64,000 bases of DNA. Source: a bacterium (GTDB lineage: Bacteria > Krumholzibacteriota > Krumholzibacteriia > Krumholzibacteriales > Krumholzibacteriaceae). Below the pieces are notes generated by a model. That model ran no database searches, was not told the origin of the DNA, and saw nothing but the letters and a program-made list of their open reading frames with translations. Positions 52,115 to 61,485 of the stretch are shown piece after piece (position 1 is the stretch's first letter; the number at the start of each line of letters is the position of its first letter). A program made the position numbers and the translations under genes. Location of the stretch: positions 1,013,131 to 1,077,130 of the forward strand of contig CP070727.1 in assembly GCA_020350885.1 (NCBI GenBank), read 5' to 3'.

Positions 52115-53374
52115 ATGCACTACGCCCTATCGATCGCTCTCAGATACCTGAGGACGAAACGGAGAAGCGGATTCGTCTCCCGGGTGACAATGATCGCCGT
52201 CGGCGGGACCTTCGTCGGTGTAACCACCCTTATCATTGTTCTCTCGCTCATGAACGGTTTCGAGGGGGAGCTCCGGAGCCGGATTATCGAGTTCAACACG
52301 CACGTGTTGGTCTTTTCCCGCACCCCGTCGTCCTGGGAGGGAATCGATTCGGTTGCCGCAACGATCACGTCCCTCCCCGATGTGGTCGCCACGGCTCCCT
52401 TCATCAGATCGGAGGCCCTCGCCTACTACGAAGTCGTACCCGGTGTCAGGGTGAAGACGACCGGGGTCATTATCAAAGGGATCGACCTGGACAAAGAGCG
52501 TTCGGTCTCGACGGTGATCGATTCCATCTCGCCGCCGATCACATCCTTCGCCGTCTCGGGTTTCGATGACGACGAGGGGGATCTACCCGGCATCGTTCTC
52601 GGTGAGGACCTTGCCCTCGCCCTCAGGATTTCCTACAGTGAGGTTCTCACGCTCGTGACGGCGCCGGCGGAGCTCAAGGTCGGCAAGGTACAGCCGCGTA
52701 CGAGGGATTTCAGGGTGATTGGCACCTTCAAGACAGGCGTTTACGAATTCGATTCCCGCTTTGCCTATATAGGTCTCGCGGAGGCCGAGACCTTCTTCGA
52801 TTTCGAGGCGACGACCAGGGGGCTCGGGATAAAGGTGAAGGACATTTACCGGGCGGCGGACGTTGACGAGAAGATACGGGACCGCCTGCAGTCCTACGTG
52901 TACGGGACGAACAATTGGATCCAGATGAACCGCAATCTATTCAGCTATATCAAGGTCGAGAAGATACTCATGTTCCTGCTGCTTACGCTGATTATACTGA
53001 TCGCGGCATTCAACCTGGTCGGGATGCTGACGATGGTCATAATGGAGAAGCGGAGCGAGATCGGCATCCTACGATCGATGGGGGCTTCGTCCGGTGGCAT
53101 TATGTCGATCTTCATGATCGAGGGGACGGTTATCGGGATGTTAGGAACCGGCTTGGGTATCGTTGCAGGGCTTGTGATCTGTGCGATCCTCAAGGAGATC
53201 CACATCGATCTTCCACCCGATGTCTATTTCATCAATACGCTGCCGGTGGTCGTCGAGGCGTTCGATATCGTTCTAGTCGGTTGTGCTTCACTTTTTATCT
53301 CGTTCGCGGCGACCATCTATCCCAGCTGGGAGGCATGCCGGCTCCTGCCCTTGGATGTAATCAGATACGATTGA
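52115..53374 (+). CDS. lolC: Lipoprotein-releasing ABC transporter permease (LolC/LolE)
   Basis: The 419-residue inner-membrane protein extracts lipoproteins destined for the outer membrane. It has one N-terminal helix (about 25-48), a large periplasmic MacB-type domain (about 50-275) and three C-terminal helices within the FtsX domain (about 285-415), including NLVGMLTMVIMEKRSEIGIL. Only one permease is encoded here, so it may form a homodimer (LolF-like). It starts 3 bp after lysS. lolD follows after 82 bp behind its own putative promoter. Confidence 0.88.
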   Translation: MHYALSIALRYLRTKRRSGFVSRVTMIAVGGTFVGVTTLIIVLSLMNGFEGELRSRIIEFNTHVLVFSRTPSSWEGIDSVAATITSLPDVVATAPFIRSEALAYYEVVPGVRVKTTGVIIKGIDLDKERSVSTVIDSISPPITSFAVSGFDDDEGDLPGIVLGEDLALALRISYSEVLTLVTAPAELKVGKVQPRTRDFRVIGTFKTGVYEFDSRFAYIGLAEAETFFDFEATTRGLGIKVKDIYRAADVDEKIRDRLQSYVYGTNNWIQMNRNLFSYIKVEKILMFLLLTLIILIAAFNLVGMLTMVIMEKRSEIGILRSMGASSGGIMSIFMIEGTVIGMLGTGLGIVAGLVICAILKEIHIDLPPDVYFINTLPVVVEAFDIVLVGCASLFISFAATIYPSWEACRLLPLDVIRYD

Positions 53375-53416
53375 TGACCTTCCGTGGCGTGAGGCCGTTC
53401 TAGATTGCGGAGTTAA

Positions 53417-53445
53417 TTGCTATATACCGTACGAGGGATTATATT
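53417..53445 (+). promoter_or_regulatory. Possible promoter for lolD-mcsA-mcsB-clpC, near leaderless
   Basis: TTGCTA (53417-53422) and TATATT (53440-53445) are 17 bp apart. Transcription would start about 5 nt before the lolD ATG (53457). There is no Shine-Dalgarno, consistent with a leaderless message. Confidence 0.45.
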
Positions 53446-53456
53446 ACTCTTGAACG

Positions 53457-54161
53457 ATGGTGATACTGAAGGCAGAAGGGATATCGAAGACCTTCCAGGG
53501 CGCGCTCGGGTCGATCGAGGTGCTGCGCGGGCTCGATCTCTCGGTCGAAGAGGGTGAGATCGTGGTCATACTCGGGGCCTCTGGAGCCGGGAAGAGCACG
53601 CTCCTGCACGTCCTCGGCACTCTCGACGCCCCCGATGAGGGGCGGGTGCTGATCCGGGGTGAAGATCCACACAGATGCTCGGAGGGCGAGCTCAATAGGA
53701 TTCGGAACCGCGAGCTCGGATTCGTGTTCCAGTTCCACTATCTCCTTCCGGAGTTCGATGCCCTCGAGAATGTCATGATGCCCGCCATCCTGCAGGGGGC
53801 ATCGGAGGAGGTGACGGGCAGGCGCGCACAGGATCTACTGGGGGAAGTCGGCCTCGCCGAACGGCTCGGCCACCGGCCGGCGGAGCTCTCCGGGGGGGAG
53901 CAACAGCGTGTGGCCGTTGCGCGGGCGCTGATGAACAATCCGGCGATCGTGCTCGCCGATGAACCCTCCGGGAATCTCGATGAACGAAACAGTGAGAGTC
54001 TCCATACGCTGATCAAGACGCTGAGCAGGTCGAAAGGTCAGACGTTCATCATCGTGACACACAAGCGAGAGCTGCTCGATACGGCGGATCGCACACTGAT
54101 GCTCAGCGATGGGAAGGTAGAACCGGTAGAGAAGGGGAACCATGGTCTGTCAGGTATGTAA
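53457..54161 (+). CDS. lolD: Lipoprotein-releasing ABC transporter ATPase LolD
   Basis: LolD (234 residues) drives the Lol permease. Walker A is GASGAGKST (about 38-46), the signature LSGGEQQRVAVARAL, Walker B LADEPSGNLD, and the switch His is in THKRE rather than the usual THD. The Q-loop segment FVFQFHYLLPEFDALENVM is typical of LolD. It overlaps mcsA by 20 bp, tying lipoprotein sorting to the McsB system at the transcript level. Confidence 0.92.
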   Translation: MVILKAEGISKTFQGALGSIEVLRGLDLSVEEGEIVVILGASGAGKSTLLHVLGTLDAPDEGRVLIRGEDPHRCSEGELNRIRNRELGFVFQFHYLLPEFDALENVMMPAILQGASEEVTGRRAQDLLGEVGLAERLGHRPAELSGGEQQRVAVARALMNNPAIVLADEPSGNLDERNSESLHTLIKTLSRSKGQTFIIVTHKRELLDTADRTLMLSDGKVEPVEKGNHGLSGM

Positions 54162-54666
54162 GGAGCGGGAGGCGACAATCCACTTCACGAACATGGTCGG
54201 GAACAAGGTGGAGAAGATCCATCTCTGTCATCTGTGCGCCGAGGAGAAGGGCTTCGATTATCTCAAGAAGAGCAGCTTCGGCATGGGCGATCTCCTGGCG
54301 GGGCTCCTCGGCAACGCCTCCGGGAAGGTCAAGACGAAGCAGGTGCGGCGCGGCTGCCCGAATTGCGGCACCAGCTATGCGAGATTCAAGAAGGTCGGCA
54401 GGCTCGGCTGCTCCGAGTGCTACGATTTCTTCAAGGATCAGCTCATGCCGCTCTTGAGGGGTGTGCACGGCGATACGCGACACCTGGGCAAGATCCCGAA
54501 ACGGTTCGGGAAACGGGTCACGCTTCAGCGTCGCGTGCATGAGCTCAAGGAGGATCTCCGACGTGCCGTCGAACTCGAGCAGTACGAGCGGGCGGCCGAG
54601 CTCCGGGACGAGATCAAGCGGCTTACGAACTCTGATGAGAACAGGGACGAGACATGTCGGCAGTGA
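54142..54666 (+). CDS. mcsA: McsA-like zinc-finger/UVR-domain activator of McsB
   Basis: The 174-residue protein has four CxxC pairs: CQVC, CHLC, CPNC and CSEC, which form two zinc sites. A C-terminal UVR motif (LKEDLRRAVELEQYERAAELRDEIKRL) completes the McsA pattern. McsA stimulates the protein-arginine kinase McsB, encoded next. GAAGGGG precedes the ATG; the gene overlaps lolD by 20 bp and mcsB by 13 bp. Confidence 0.9.
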   Translation: MVCQVCKEREATIHFTNMVGNKVEKIHLCHLCAEEKGFDYLKKSSFGMGDLLAGLLGNASGKVKTKQVRRGCPNCGTSYARFKKVGRLGCSECYDFFKDQLMPLLRGVHGDTRHLGKIPKRFGKRVTLQRRVHELKEDLRRAVELEQYERAAELRDEIKRLTNSDENRDETCRQ

Positions 54667-55706
54667 AGGAACTCATAGGTAAACCGGCCGAATGGCTTTC
54701 TGGCGAGAATGAAGAGAGCGAGCTGGTCCTCTCGTCACGGGTGAGGCTCGCACGCAATATCGACAAGCTTCCCTTCACCCACACCGGCCGGGAGAAGGTG
54801 ATGGCGGATATCTGCGGAACACTCAAGGAGACCCTCTCAAGCGTACGGTCGATGAAGGGGGCCCTCGTGATAGAGATGGACGAGACCTCCGAGCCCGACC
54901 GTATGATGCTCGCCGAACGGCACCTTATAACTCTCGATGTAGTAAAGAATTATCGTGATAGAGCCCTCGTGGTACGGCCCAACGAGAAGCTCAGCGTCAT
55001 GATCAATGAGGAGGATCACATACGCCTTCAGGCGATCGAGTCCGGACTCTCTATACGGCAGGCATTTACCAGTGTCGATCGGCTTGACAACGAGCTCGAT
55101 AGGCAGCTAACGTACGCTTTTTCAGAGAATTTGGGATATCTGACCGCCTGTCCGACAAACGTCGGCACGGGGCTCCGTGTCTCGGCGATGATCCACCTGC
55201 CTGGACTCGTGCATAATAAGGACATCGCCCAGGTGCTCGATGGGCTGCGTAACGTTCGTCTTACCGTCAGGGGCATCTACGGTGAAGGGACCGAGGTCAT
55301 GGGAAACCTCTTCCAGGTATCGAACAGCGTCACCCTCGGGCTCTCGGAGGCGGACACCGTGAAAAATATTGAGACCCACATCCGTAAGGTATTAGAATTC
55401 GAGAAGAAAGCCCGTGAGGTACTATTGAAGAAGGCACGTTCTTTGCTGGAAGATAAGATCTGGAGGGCGTACGGAATACTCAAATCGGCCAGGCTCGTGG
55501 GATCGAAAGAGGCCATGGGTCTGATATCGGCCGTTCGTATGGGTATCGGGCTGGGTATCATCACGGATGTCCCGATGGCGGTCATGAACGAGATCCTGAT
55601 CATGATCCAGCCGATGCACCTGCAGGCTCTCTACAATAAACCGATGATCCCGTCTGAAAGGGACCGGGTGCGGGCGGATTACATACGGTCTCGGTTGGGT
55701 AAATGA
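54654..55706 (+). CDS. mcsB: Protein-arginine kinase McsB
   Basis: McsB (350 residues) phosphorylates arginines on damaged proteins, tagging them for ClpC-ClpP. It has the phosphagen-kinase fold with SSRVRLARNID at the N-terminus, NEEDHIRLQ and the cysteine segment CPTNVGTGLR. The C-terminal RDRVRADYIRSRL corresponds to the phospho-arginine pocket of the Bacillus enzyme. It lies between mcsA and clpC as in Firmicutes, but no ctsR repressor gene is present. Confidence 0.93.
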   Translation: MSAVKELIGKPAEWLSGENEESELVLSSRVRLARNIDKLPFTHTGREKVMADICGTLKETLSSVRSMKGALVIEMDETSEPDRMMLAERHLITLDVVKNYRDRALVVRPNEKLSVMINEEDHIRLQAIESGLSIRQAFTSVDRLDNELDRQLTYAFSENLGYLTACPTNVGTGLRVSAMIHLPGLVHNKDIAQVLDGLRNVRLTVRGIYGEGTEVMGNLFQVSNSVTLGLSEADTVKNIETHIRKVLEFEKKAREVLLKKARSLLEDKIWRAYGILKSARLVGSKEAMGLISAVRMGIGLGIITDVPMAVMNEILIMIQPMHLQALYNKPMIPSERDRVRADYIRSRLGK

Positions 55707-55742
55707 AAATACCACACTCTGAGAAAGGGCGAAAGTAGCCAT

Positions 55743-58190
55743 ATGAATGACAAGTTCACAGAGCGCGTACGGAAGGTCATCTATCTAGCACGTGACGAGG
55801 CGAATAGGCTGCAACACGACTATATCGGAACCGAGCACCTCCTGCTGGGGATTGTCAGAGAGGGCGAGGGGATCGCAGCAAGGGTTCTTCAGAAGCTCGA
55901 ACTCGACCTCGAACAGATACAGCAAGCTATCGAAAATATGGTAAAGACGACGGGTGGAACACTCACTCTCGGCGAAATCCCGCTGACACCGCGGGCCAAG
56001 CGGGTGCTGGAGCTTTCCGTCGAAGAGGCCAGGCTCCTCGGGCATAGCTACGTTGGAACCGAACATCTGCTCCTCGGCCTCATCCGTGAGGGTGAGGGGG
56101 TTGCCGCCCGCGTACTTCTCGAGCTCGGCGTCGACAGAAAGCGGGTCCGAGAGGAGATCATGAAGATCCTCCACCAGGGGGGCGGGGCCTACCGGGGGCA
56201 GCGATCCCGGCGACAGAAGAGTGAAAGTCCCACGCTGGACCAGTTCGGCAGAGATCTCACGCAGCTCGCAAGGGACAACAAGCTCGATCCTATCATCGGC
56301 AGGGAAAAGGAGATCGGCCGCGTCATTCAGATCCTCTGTAGGCGCAAGAAGAACAACCCGGTTCTCATTGGTGAACCAGGTGTGGGAAAGACCGCTATCG
56401 TCGAGGGGCTTGCGCAACGCATCGTCTCCAATAAGGTGCCCGAGCTCCTCAAGGACAAAAGGATCACGACGCTCGATCTTGCATCTATTGTAGCGGGAAC
56501 GAAATACCGAGGACAGTTCGAGGAACGCTTGAAGACTATCATAAATGAAATCCGTGAGAACGATCAGATCATAATCTTTATCGACGAGATCCATACAATC
56601 GTGGGGGCCGGCGGTGCGGAGGGGGCAATAGATGCCTCCAACATGCTGAAGCCCGCCCTGGCACGGGGCGAGATACAATGCATCGGCGCTACGACGCTCG
56701 ACGAGTACCGCAAGCACATCGAGAAGGACGGGGCGCTGGAGCGGCGGTTCCAGCCGATCCTTATCAACCCACCGACGGAGACCGAAACAATCCAGATCAT
56801 TCTCGGCCTCAGGGACAAGTACGAGGCCCACCACCGAACCAAATTCACGGACGAGGCGATCCGCCAGGCGGTGCATCTTTCCCAGCGATACATACAGGGC
56901 CGTTTCCTGCCCGATAAGGCGATCGATATCATCGACGAAGCGGGAGCACGGGCGCGCCTTTCGACCACGACCGTACCGGATGACCTTCGCGAGATCGAGA
57001 AGCAGATCGAGGAGATCTCCAAGGAGAAGGAATCGGCGATACAGGCGCAGGAGTTCGAGAAGGCCGCTTCATTCCGGGACCAGGAGAAGGAGCTCCGGCA
57101 GGAGCTCAAGAAGATGCACCGTGAATGGAGCGAGTCGCGCCAGGAGAGCGAATCCGTTGTCACGGACAAGGATATCGCAAAGGTGATATCAGACATGACC
57201 GGCATCCCGGTCTCCGATGTCGAGGAGGAAGAGACGGAGAAGCTGCTGAATCTCGAGGACGAGTTGCGTGAGCGGGTCGTCGGCCAGGAGGAGGCGCTCA
57301 AAGCGGTCGCCACATCGGTACGCCGTAACAGGGCTGGGCTCAGGGATCCGCGCCGGCCGATCGGCTCATTCATCTTTCTCGGGCCGACGGGTGTGGGGAA
57401 AACGGAGCTCGCCCGCGCCCTCTCTGCCACCCTCTTCGAGAGCGAGGATGCGCTCATACAGATCGATATGTCCGAGTACATGGAGAAGTTCGCCATCTCG
57501 CGCCTCATCGGCGCCCCTCCCGGATATGTCGGATACGAGGAAGGCGGTCAACTCACCGAGAAGGTGAGGCGCAAGCCGTACTCCGTTGTGCTCCTCGACG
57601 AGATCGAGAAGGCACATCCGGATGTCTTCAATATACTACTCCAGATCCTCGAGGAGGGGAGCCTCACCGACTCCTTCGGCAGGCGTGTCGACTTCAAGAA
57701 CACGGTGCTTATCATGACGTCGAATATCGGCGCCAAGGAGATCAAGGGGAAGAAGGGGCTCGGCTTCATTGCCGAAGGATCGGATGCGGGATACAAACAG
57801 ATGAGGTCCCGCATACTCGAGGAGGCCAGGAAGCTCTTCAATCCGGAGTTCATCAACCGTCTCGACGAGATCATCGTCTTCCGCCAGCTCGACCGGGGAG
57901 ACCTCATGCTGATCATCGATATCCTTCTCAAAGATCTCTACAGCCGTCTCGAGGGCCAGTCTATCGATTTTGAGATCGTTGTCGAGGCCAAGGAATATAT
58001 CCTCGAGAAGGGGTACAATCCCGAGCTCGGTGCACGCCCGCTCAAGCGTGCGATCCAGAAGTACCTGGAGGATCCCCTGAGCGAGCGGATGCTGGGGGGG
58101 GAGATCAACCGGGACGACAAGCTCAGGATTACGGCCAATCCAGAGACGGATAGCCTCATCTTCGAATCGATCAAGAAGGTGAGCCCCTAA
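55743..58190 (+). CDS. clpC: AAA+ unfoldase ClpC
   Basis: ClpC (815 residues) unfolds marked proteins for ClpP. Two N-terminal Clp repeats (residues 1-145) each have a GTEHLLLG segment containing the Glu that binds phospho-arginine in Bacillus ClpC. The D1 Walker A is [10 protein letters not shown]2 is GPTGVGKTE, and a UVR-bearing middle helix region (about 420-460) lies between. ClpC, not ClpB or ClpA, is indicated by that middle domain and by mcsAB upstream. No clpP is in the window. Confidence 0.95.
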   Translation: MNDKFTERVRKVIYLARDEANRLQHDYIGTEHLLLGIVREGEGIAARVLQKLELDLEQIQQAIENMVKTTGGTLTLGEIPLTPRAKRVLELSVEEARLLGHSYVGTEHLLLGLIREGEGVAARVLLELGVDRKRVREEIMKILHQGGGAYRGQRSRRQKSESPTLDQFGRDLTQLARDNKLDPIIGREKEIGRVIQILCRRKKNNPVLIGEPGVGKTAIVEGLAQRIVSNKVPELLKDKRITTLDLASIVAGTKYRGQFEERLKTIINEIRENDQIIIFIDEIHTIVGAGGAEGAIDASNMLKPALARGEIQCIGATTLDEYRKHIEKDGALERRFQPILINPPTETETIQIILGLRDKYEAHHRTKFTDEAIRQAVHLSQRYIQGRFLPDKAIDIIDEAGARARLSTTTVPDDLREIEKQIEEISKEKESAIQAQEFEKAASFRDQEKELRQELKKMHREWSESRQESESVVTDKDIAKVISDMTGIPVSDVEEEETEKLLNLEDELRERVVGQEEALKAVATSVRRNRAGLRDPRRPIGSFIFLGPTGVGKTELARALSATLFESEDALIQIDMSEYMEKFAISRLIGAPPGYVGYEEGGQLTEKVRRKPYSVVLLDEIEKAHPDVFNILLQILEEGSLTDSFGRRVDFKNTVLIMTSNIGAKEIKGKKGLGFIAEGSDAGYKQMRSRILEEARKLFNPEFINRLDEIIVFRQLDRGDLMLIIDILLKDLYSRLEGQSIDFEIVVEAKEYILEKGYNPELGARPLKRAIQKYLEDPLSERMLGGEINRDDKLRITANPETDSLIFESIKKVSP

Positions 58191-58199
58191 CCCCGGTAC

Positions 58200-58480
58200 G
58201 CCGTGTGTGGATCGGCAGATACCGCGCCTTCCGACCACCTTCACGTAGGTCGTATCTTATTATAATAAAATAAATTACAAATCATTCCCGCCCTCCTTTT
58301 CCTGAAGCCGGGAACAATTGCTTCGCTTCATTCGTTGAATAGTATGGACCGGGCGGGCGCAGAGGCCCGGGGGCCGAACGACGGCCCCGGGCATCCGCCG
58401 ATCCAGTCAGACGGCTGTGATGCCACGGCGACCCACGAGGTAAGAGGGCGAATCAGAGTCCGCAGAAGGCCAGACCTTTT
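58200..58480 (+). other. Structured non-coding stretch between clpC and bamA
   Basis: This 359-bp gap has no credible gene. An AT-rich segment with TATAAT (58261-58266) and a TTCCCG/CGGGAA pair (58285-58314) comes first. A very strong stem follows: GCCCGGGGGCC (58365-58375) against GGCCCCGGGC (58383-58392), enclosed by GGCGG/CCGCC (58352-58399). About 90 bp of further GC-rich sequence precede the bamA promoter. It could be a small RNA or a terminator/leader structure; I match it to no known family. Confidence 0.35.
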
Positions 58481-58484
58481 ACAA

Positions 58485-58513
58485 TTGCAAAGGGTAAAGC
58501 CGTATGCTAGCAT
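58485..58513 (+). promoter_or_regulatory. Promoter for bamA operon
   Basis: TTGCAA (58485-58490) and TAGCAT (58508-58513) are 17 bp apart, with an extended TGC before the -10. The layout closely resembles the promoter at 32.8 kb. The leader to the bamA ATG would be about 30 nt. Confidence 0.6.
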
Positions 58514-58549
58514 GTGCCGAACTCTGGCGAAACCCCTGATGGTTGATTT

Positions 58550-60799
58550 ATGAAGGCTACGATCGCAGCGGTGTTACTCCTGTTCCTGACGGCTCAATCC
58601 GTTAATGCCATTACGGTTGAACGGATCGAGGTCGTCGGGAACGTGCATATCTCAGATACTAAGATTATCTCGATATTCGGTGTTAGAGCGGGAGATACAT
58701 ACCGCCCCGAAAATGTTACGCGTGGACTGGAAAGCCTCTTCCGCACCAAGAACTTCTCCGATCTCATCGCCAGATACCGCGAGGAGGGCGGCAAGGCGGT
58801 CATAACGATAACGGTTACGGAGTATCCCCGGGTGAAAAGAATAGTCATCAAGGGGAACGACAAGATCGACAGAGAGGATATCCAGGGAAAGGTACTGCTC
58901 CGTGAAGGTTACTTTGCCCGCCCCTCGATCATCAGCCGTGATGTCAGTGCCATTAAGGAGCTTTACAGCGAGAAGGGATACAGCCGGGCGGGTGTCGAGG
59001 TACGTCGCGGGAAGATCGATAAGGACAACAGGATCGAGGTGACATACCTGATCACCGAGGGAGCGAAGATAAAGATCAAGCATATCGACTTCCTTGGGAA
59101 CGGCGCCCTGGATTCCAAGGCGCTCAGGGCAGTCATGGAGAGTAAGGAGGACAGGTGGTGGCGCGGAGGGGATCTGAAGATGAACGTTCTCAAGGAAGAT
59201 CTCGGAAGGATAAAACAACTCTATGGTGATGAAGGTTATCTCGATGCAGCGATACGCATCGAGAAGCAGGTGGAGGTGGATGACGGCAAACGTGTCGATC
59301 TCTTTATCCGCATCGATGAGGGTCAACGGTACTTCATCGGTTCCGTCGACTGGGATGGCAACACCATCTTCGATGACGAAGAGATCGCAGATATCGTCGT
59401 TCTCGAGGAAGGAGAACCGTTCTCGCTCGAGGAGATAGAGCTGGTCCAGGGTGCGATCAACGGCAAATATCTCGAACAGGGATACATCTGGAGCCGTATC
59501 AATCCCGAGCGGCGTGTCAAGGGACAGACGATCGATCTGAGACTCAATATCATCGAAAACAATCCGGCTTCGATCAATGAGATCAAGATCAGCGGAAACA
59601 CCAAGACCTTCGAGACGATAATCAGACGCGAGCTTCGTGTCTATCCCGGCGATAAGTTCAACCTGAGCGATGTGCAGCGCAGCCTGAGGGATGTCTTTCT
59701 TCTCGGATACTTCAACGGTCCACCCCAGTTGTACCCCGAGCGTGTCAGTGAGGAGGGTGATATCAACCTGCTCATCGAGGTTGAAGAGAAGCAAACAGGC
59801 TACTTCAAGTTGGGTGCAGGTTTCTCGCAGCTGAACAAGCTGAGCGGTTTCCTCGGTATCACCGAGAATAACTTCCTGGGACGGGGCAAGAGTGTTACGC
59901 TCGACTGGGAATTCGGAAGGTGGCGGAGGAACATCAACCTCAGATATACGGAGCCGCATTTCTTGGGTACCGAAACGACACTGTCGGTATCGGTATTCAA
60001 CTGGATCCAGGATCGGATCAACCAGCAATACTATACCGACCGGCGGAGAGGATTCTCGATCCAGGTCGGACACCCGTTCCCGTGGCTGGATTATACACGC
60101 TTCTACACGAGTTACCGCTTCGAGACGGTGGAGCTGTCAGACTTCTCATCGATATATCCCGAGACCGGAGTGCTGCGGCAGGTCGATTGGCCGCTCAATA
60201 AGAGTGCAGTGACGTTCAGCATCACCCGCAACTCCACCGACAGTCCATTTCATCCGACGCTGGGATCGAGCAGTTCGATCAGCGCCGAGTTCTCCGGCGG
60301 CCCGCTCGGCGGGAATGTCGGTTTCCAGCGCTACAAGGCGGGGCTCTCCTGGTTTAGAAACCTCTTCTGGAAATTCACGTTCCATCTCGAGATGAATGTC
60401 GCCATGGTAGACGTCTTCGGTGGTGCGGACGAAGTTCAGGACTTCGAGAAGTTCCGTCTCGGGGGTAACCGCCTCTATGCGCTCAGGGGATACGATTTCT
60501 ACGAGGTCGTCCCCGAGGGGAACGATCCATTCCGTGGGGGGAGATTTATGACGAGCTTCACGGAGGAAATCGTCTTCCCCTTTACCAACCAGATCTACGG
60601 GCTTATCTTCTTCGATGCCGGTAACACCTGGAACTCGTTCAGCGAGGCCGATCTCTTCAACCTCAGGCGCGGCCTCGGCGTGGGAGTCAGGCTCGAGATG
60701 CCCGGTCTGGGTAACCTCGGATTCGATTACGGTTACGGCTTCGACAAGGTAGGAGGGCCCGGTTGGGAACCACACTTCGCCTTTGGTACCTTCTTCTAA
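58550..60799 (+). CDS. bamA: Outer-membrane protein assembly factor BamA
   Basis: BamA (749 residues) inserts beta-barrel proteins into the outer membrane. A signal peptide (to about residue 20) is followed by five POTRA-type repeats (about 22-410; for example ITVERIEVVGNVHISDTKI and INEIKISGNTKTFETIIRREL). The C-terminal 16-strand barrel (about 420-749) has the family segment GGNRLYALRGYDFYEV and ends in FGTFF with a terminal Phe. It is followed by skp and lpxD, a very common order. The ribosome-binding site is weak. Confidence 0.95.
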   Translation: MKATIAAVLLLFLTAQSVNAITVERIEVVGNVHISDTKIISIFGVRAGDTYRPENVTRGLESLFRTKNFSDLIARYREEGGKAVITITVTEYPRVKRIVIKGNDKIDREDIQGKVLLREGYFARPSIISRDVSAIKELYSEKGYSRAGVEVRRGKIDKDNRIEVTYLITEGAKIKIKHIDFLGNGALDSKALRAVMESKEDRWWRGGDLKMNVLKEDLGRIKQLYGDEGYLDAAIRIEKQVEVDDGKRVDLFIRIDEGQRYFIGSVDWDGNTIFDDEEIADIVVLEEGEPFSLEEIELVQGAINGKYLEQGYIWSRINPERRVKGQTIDLRLNIIENNPASINEIKISGNTKTFETIIRRELRVYPGDKFNLSDVQRSLRDVFLLGYFNGPPQLYPERVSEEGDINLLIEVEEKQTGYFKLGAGFSQLNKLSGFLGITENNFLGRGKSVTLDWEFGRWRRNINLRYTEPHFLGTETTLSVSVFNWIQDRINQQYYTDRRRGFSIQVGHPFPWLDYTRFYTSYRFETVELSDFSSIYPETGVLRQVDWPLNKSAVTFSITRNSTDSPFHPTLGSSSSISAEFSGGPLGGNVGFQRYKAGLSWFRNLFWKFTFHLEMNVAMVDVFGGADEVQDFEKFRLGGNRLYALRGYDFYEVVPEGNDPFRGGRFMTSFTEEIVFPFTNQIYGLIFFDAGNTWNSFSEADLFNLRRGLGVGVRLEMPGLGNLGFDYGYGFDKVGGPGWEPHFAFGTFF

Positions 60800-60869
60800 A
60801 AAGTGGTTTCCTTCCGGTGAAAAGGTAATATATTTGAGAACATTAGTGATATGAATAAAGGAGGCTGAA

Positions 60870-61412
60870 ATGAAATCGGTAGCGGCAGTCGTATGTGCAG
60901 TGTACCTTGCCACCCTCGTCCCGTCGGGTGTCCTCTTTGCCGAGGAGGTAAAGATGGGATACATCGACACGGTCAAGATCTTCGCCGAGTACAAGGAGAC
61001 GATCGAGGCGGAAGAGATCTACAAGAAGGAGGTCGAGGCCTGGAAGAAGAAGGCGACCGATATGGAACAGGAGATCGCGCAGATGAGAGAGGAGATCCAG
61101 AGCCAAAGCCTCATGTTGAGCGAGGAGAAGCTCGCAGAGAAGAAGCTCGTGCTTGAGCAGAAGTTCAAGGAATACCAGCAGTATATGACCGATATCTTCG
61201 GAGATCAGGGTGAGGCTGCCCGGAGAAACAAGGAGCTCACCCAGCCGATCGTCGAGAAGATCAACGGTGTGATAGCCCAGATCGCCGAGGAGGAAGGCTA
61301 TACGATCATCTTCGACGCCGGGCAGGCGAATATCGTGTATGCGAAGAAGGATCTCGACCTGACGGATCGGGTATTGGAAGAGCTGAGCAAGCACCTCGAG
61401 TCGGTCGAATAG
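60870..61412 (+). CDS. skp: Periplasmic chaperone Skp/OmpH
   Basis: The 180-residue protein has a signal peptide (to about Ala24), then KMGYIDTVKIFAEYKET and long coiled-coil helices (about 45-125), the jellyfish-like arms that hold unfolded outer-membrane proteins. The C-terminal IAEEEGYTIIFDAGQANIVY completes the OmpH pattern. A near-perfect AAAGGAGG precedes the ATG. Confidence 0.93.
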   Translation: MKSVAAVVCAVYLATLVPSGVLFAEEVKMGYIDTVKIFAEYKETIEAEEIYKKEVEAWKKKATDMEQEIAQMREEIQSQSLMLSEEKLAEKKLVLEQKFKEYQQYMTDIFGDQGEAARRNKELTQPIVEKINGVIAQIAEEEGYTIIFDAGQANIVYAKKDLDLTDRVLEELSKHLESVE

Positions 61413-61485
61413 GTAACGGGAGGAAAAGAAGACAAAGTATACCGTTTGCATTTTGACGGAAAAGGGTTTACCATCTTTATCTAGT

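Noticed and set aside
58335..58553. 72-codon open frame in the clpC-bamA gap
   Set aside because: No ribosome-binding site, Arg/Pro-rich composition, and it spans a strong hairpin and the bamA promoter.
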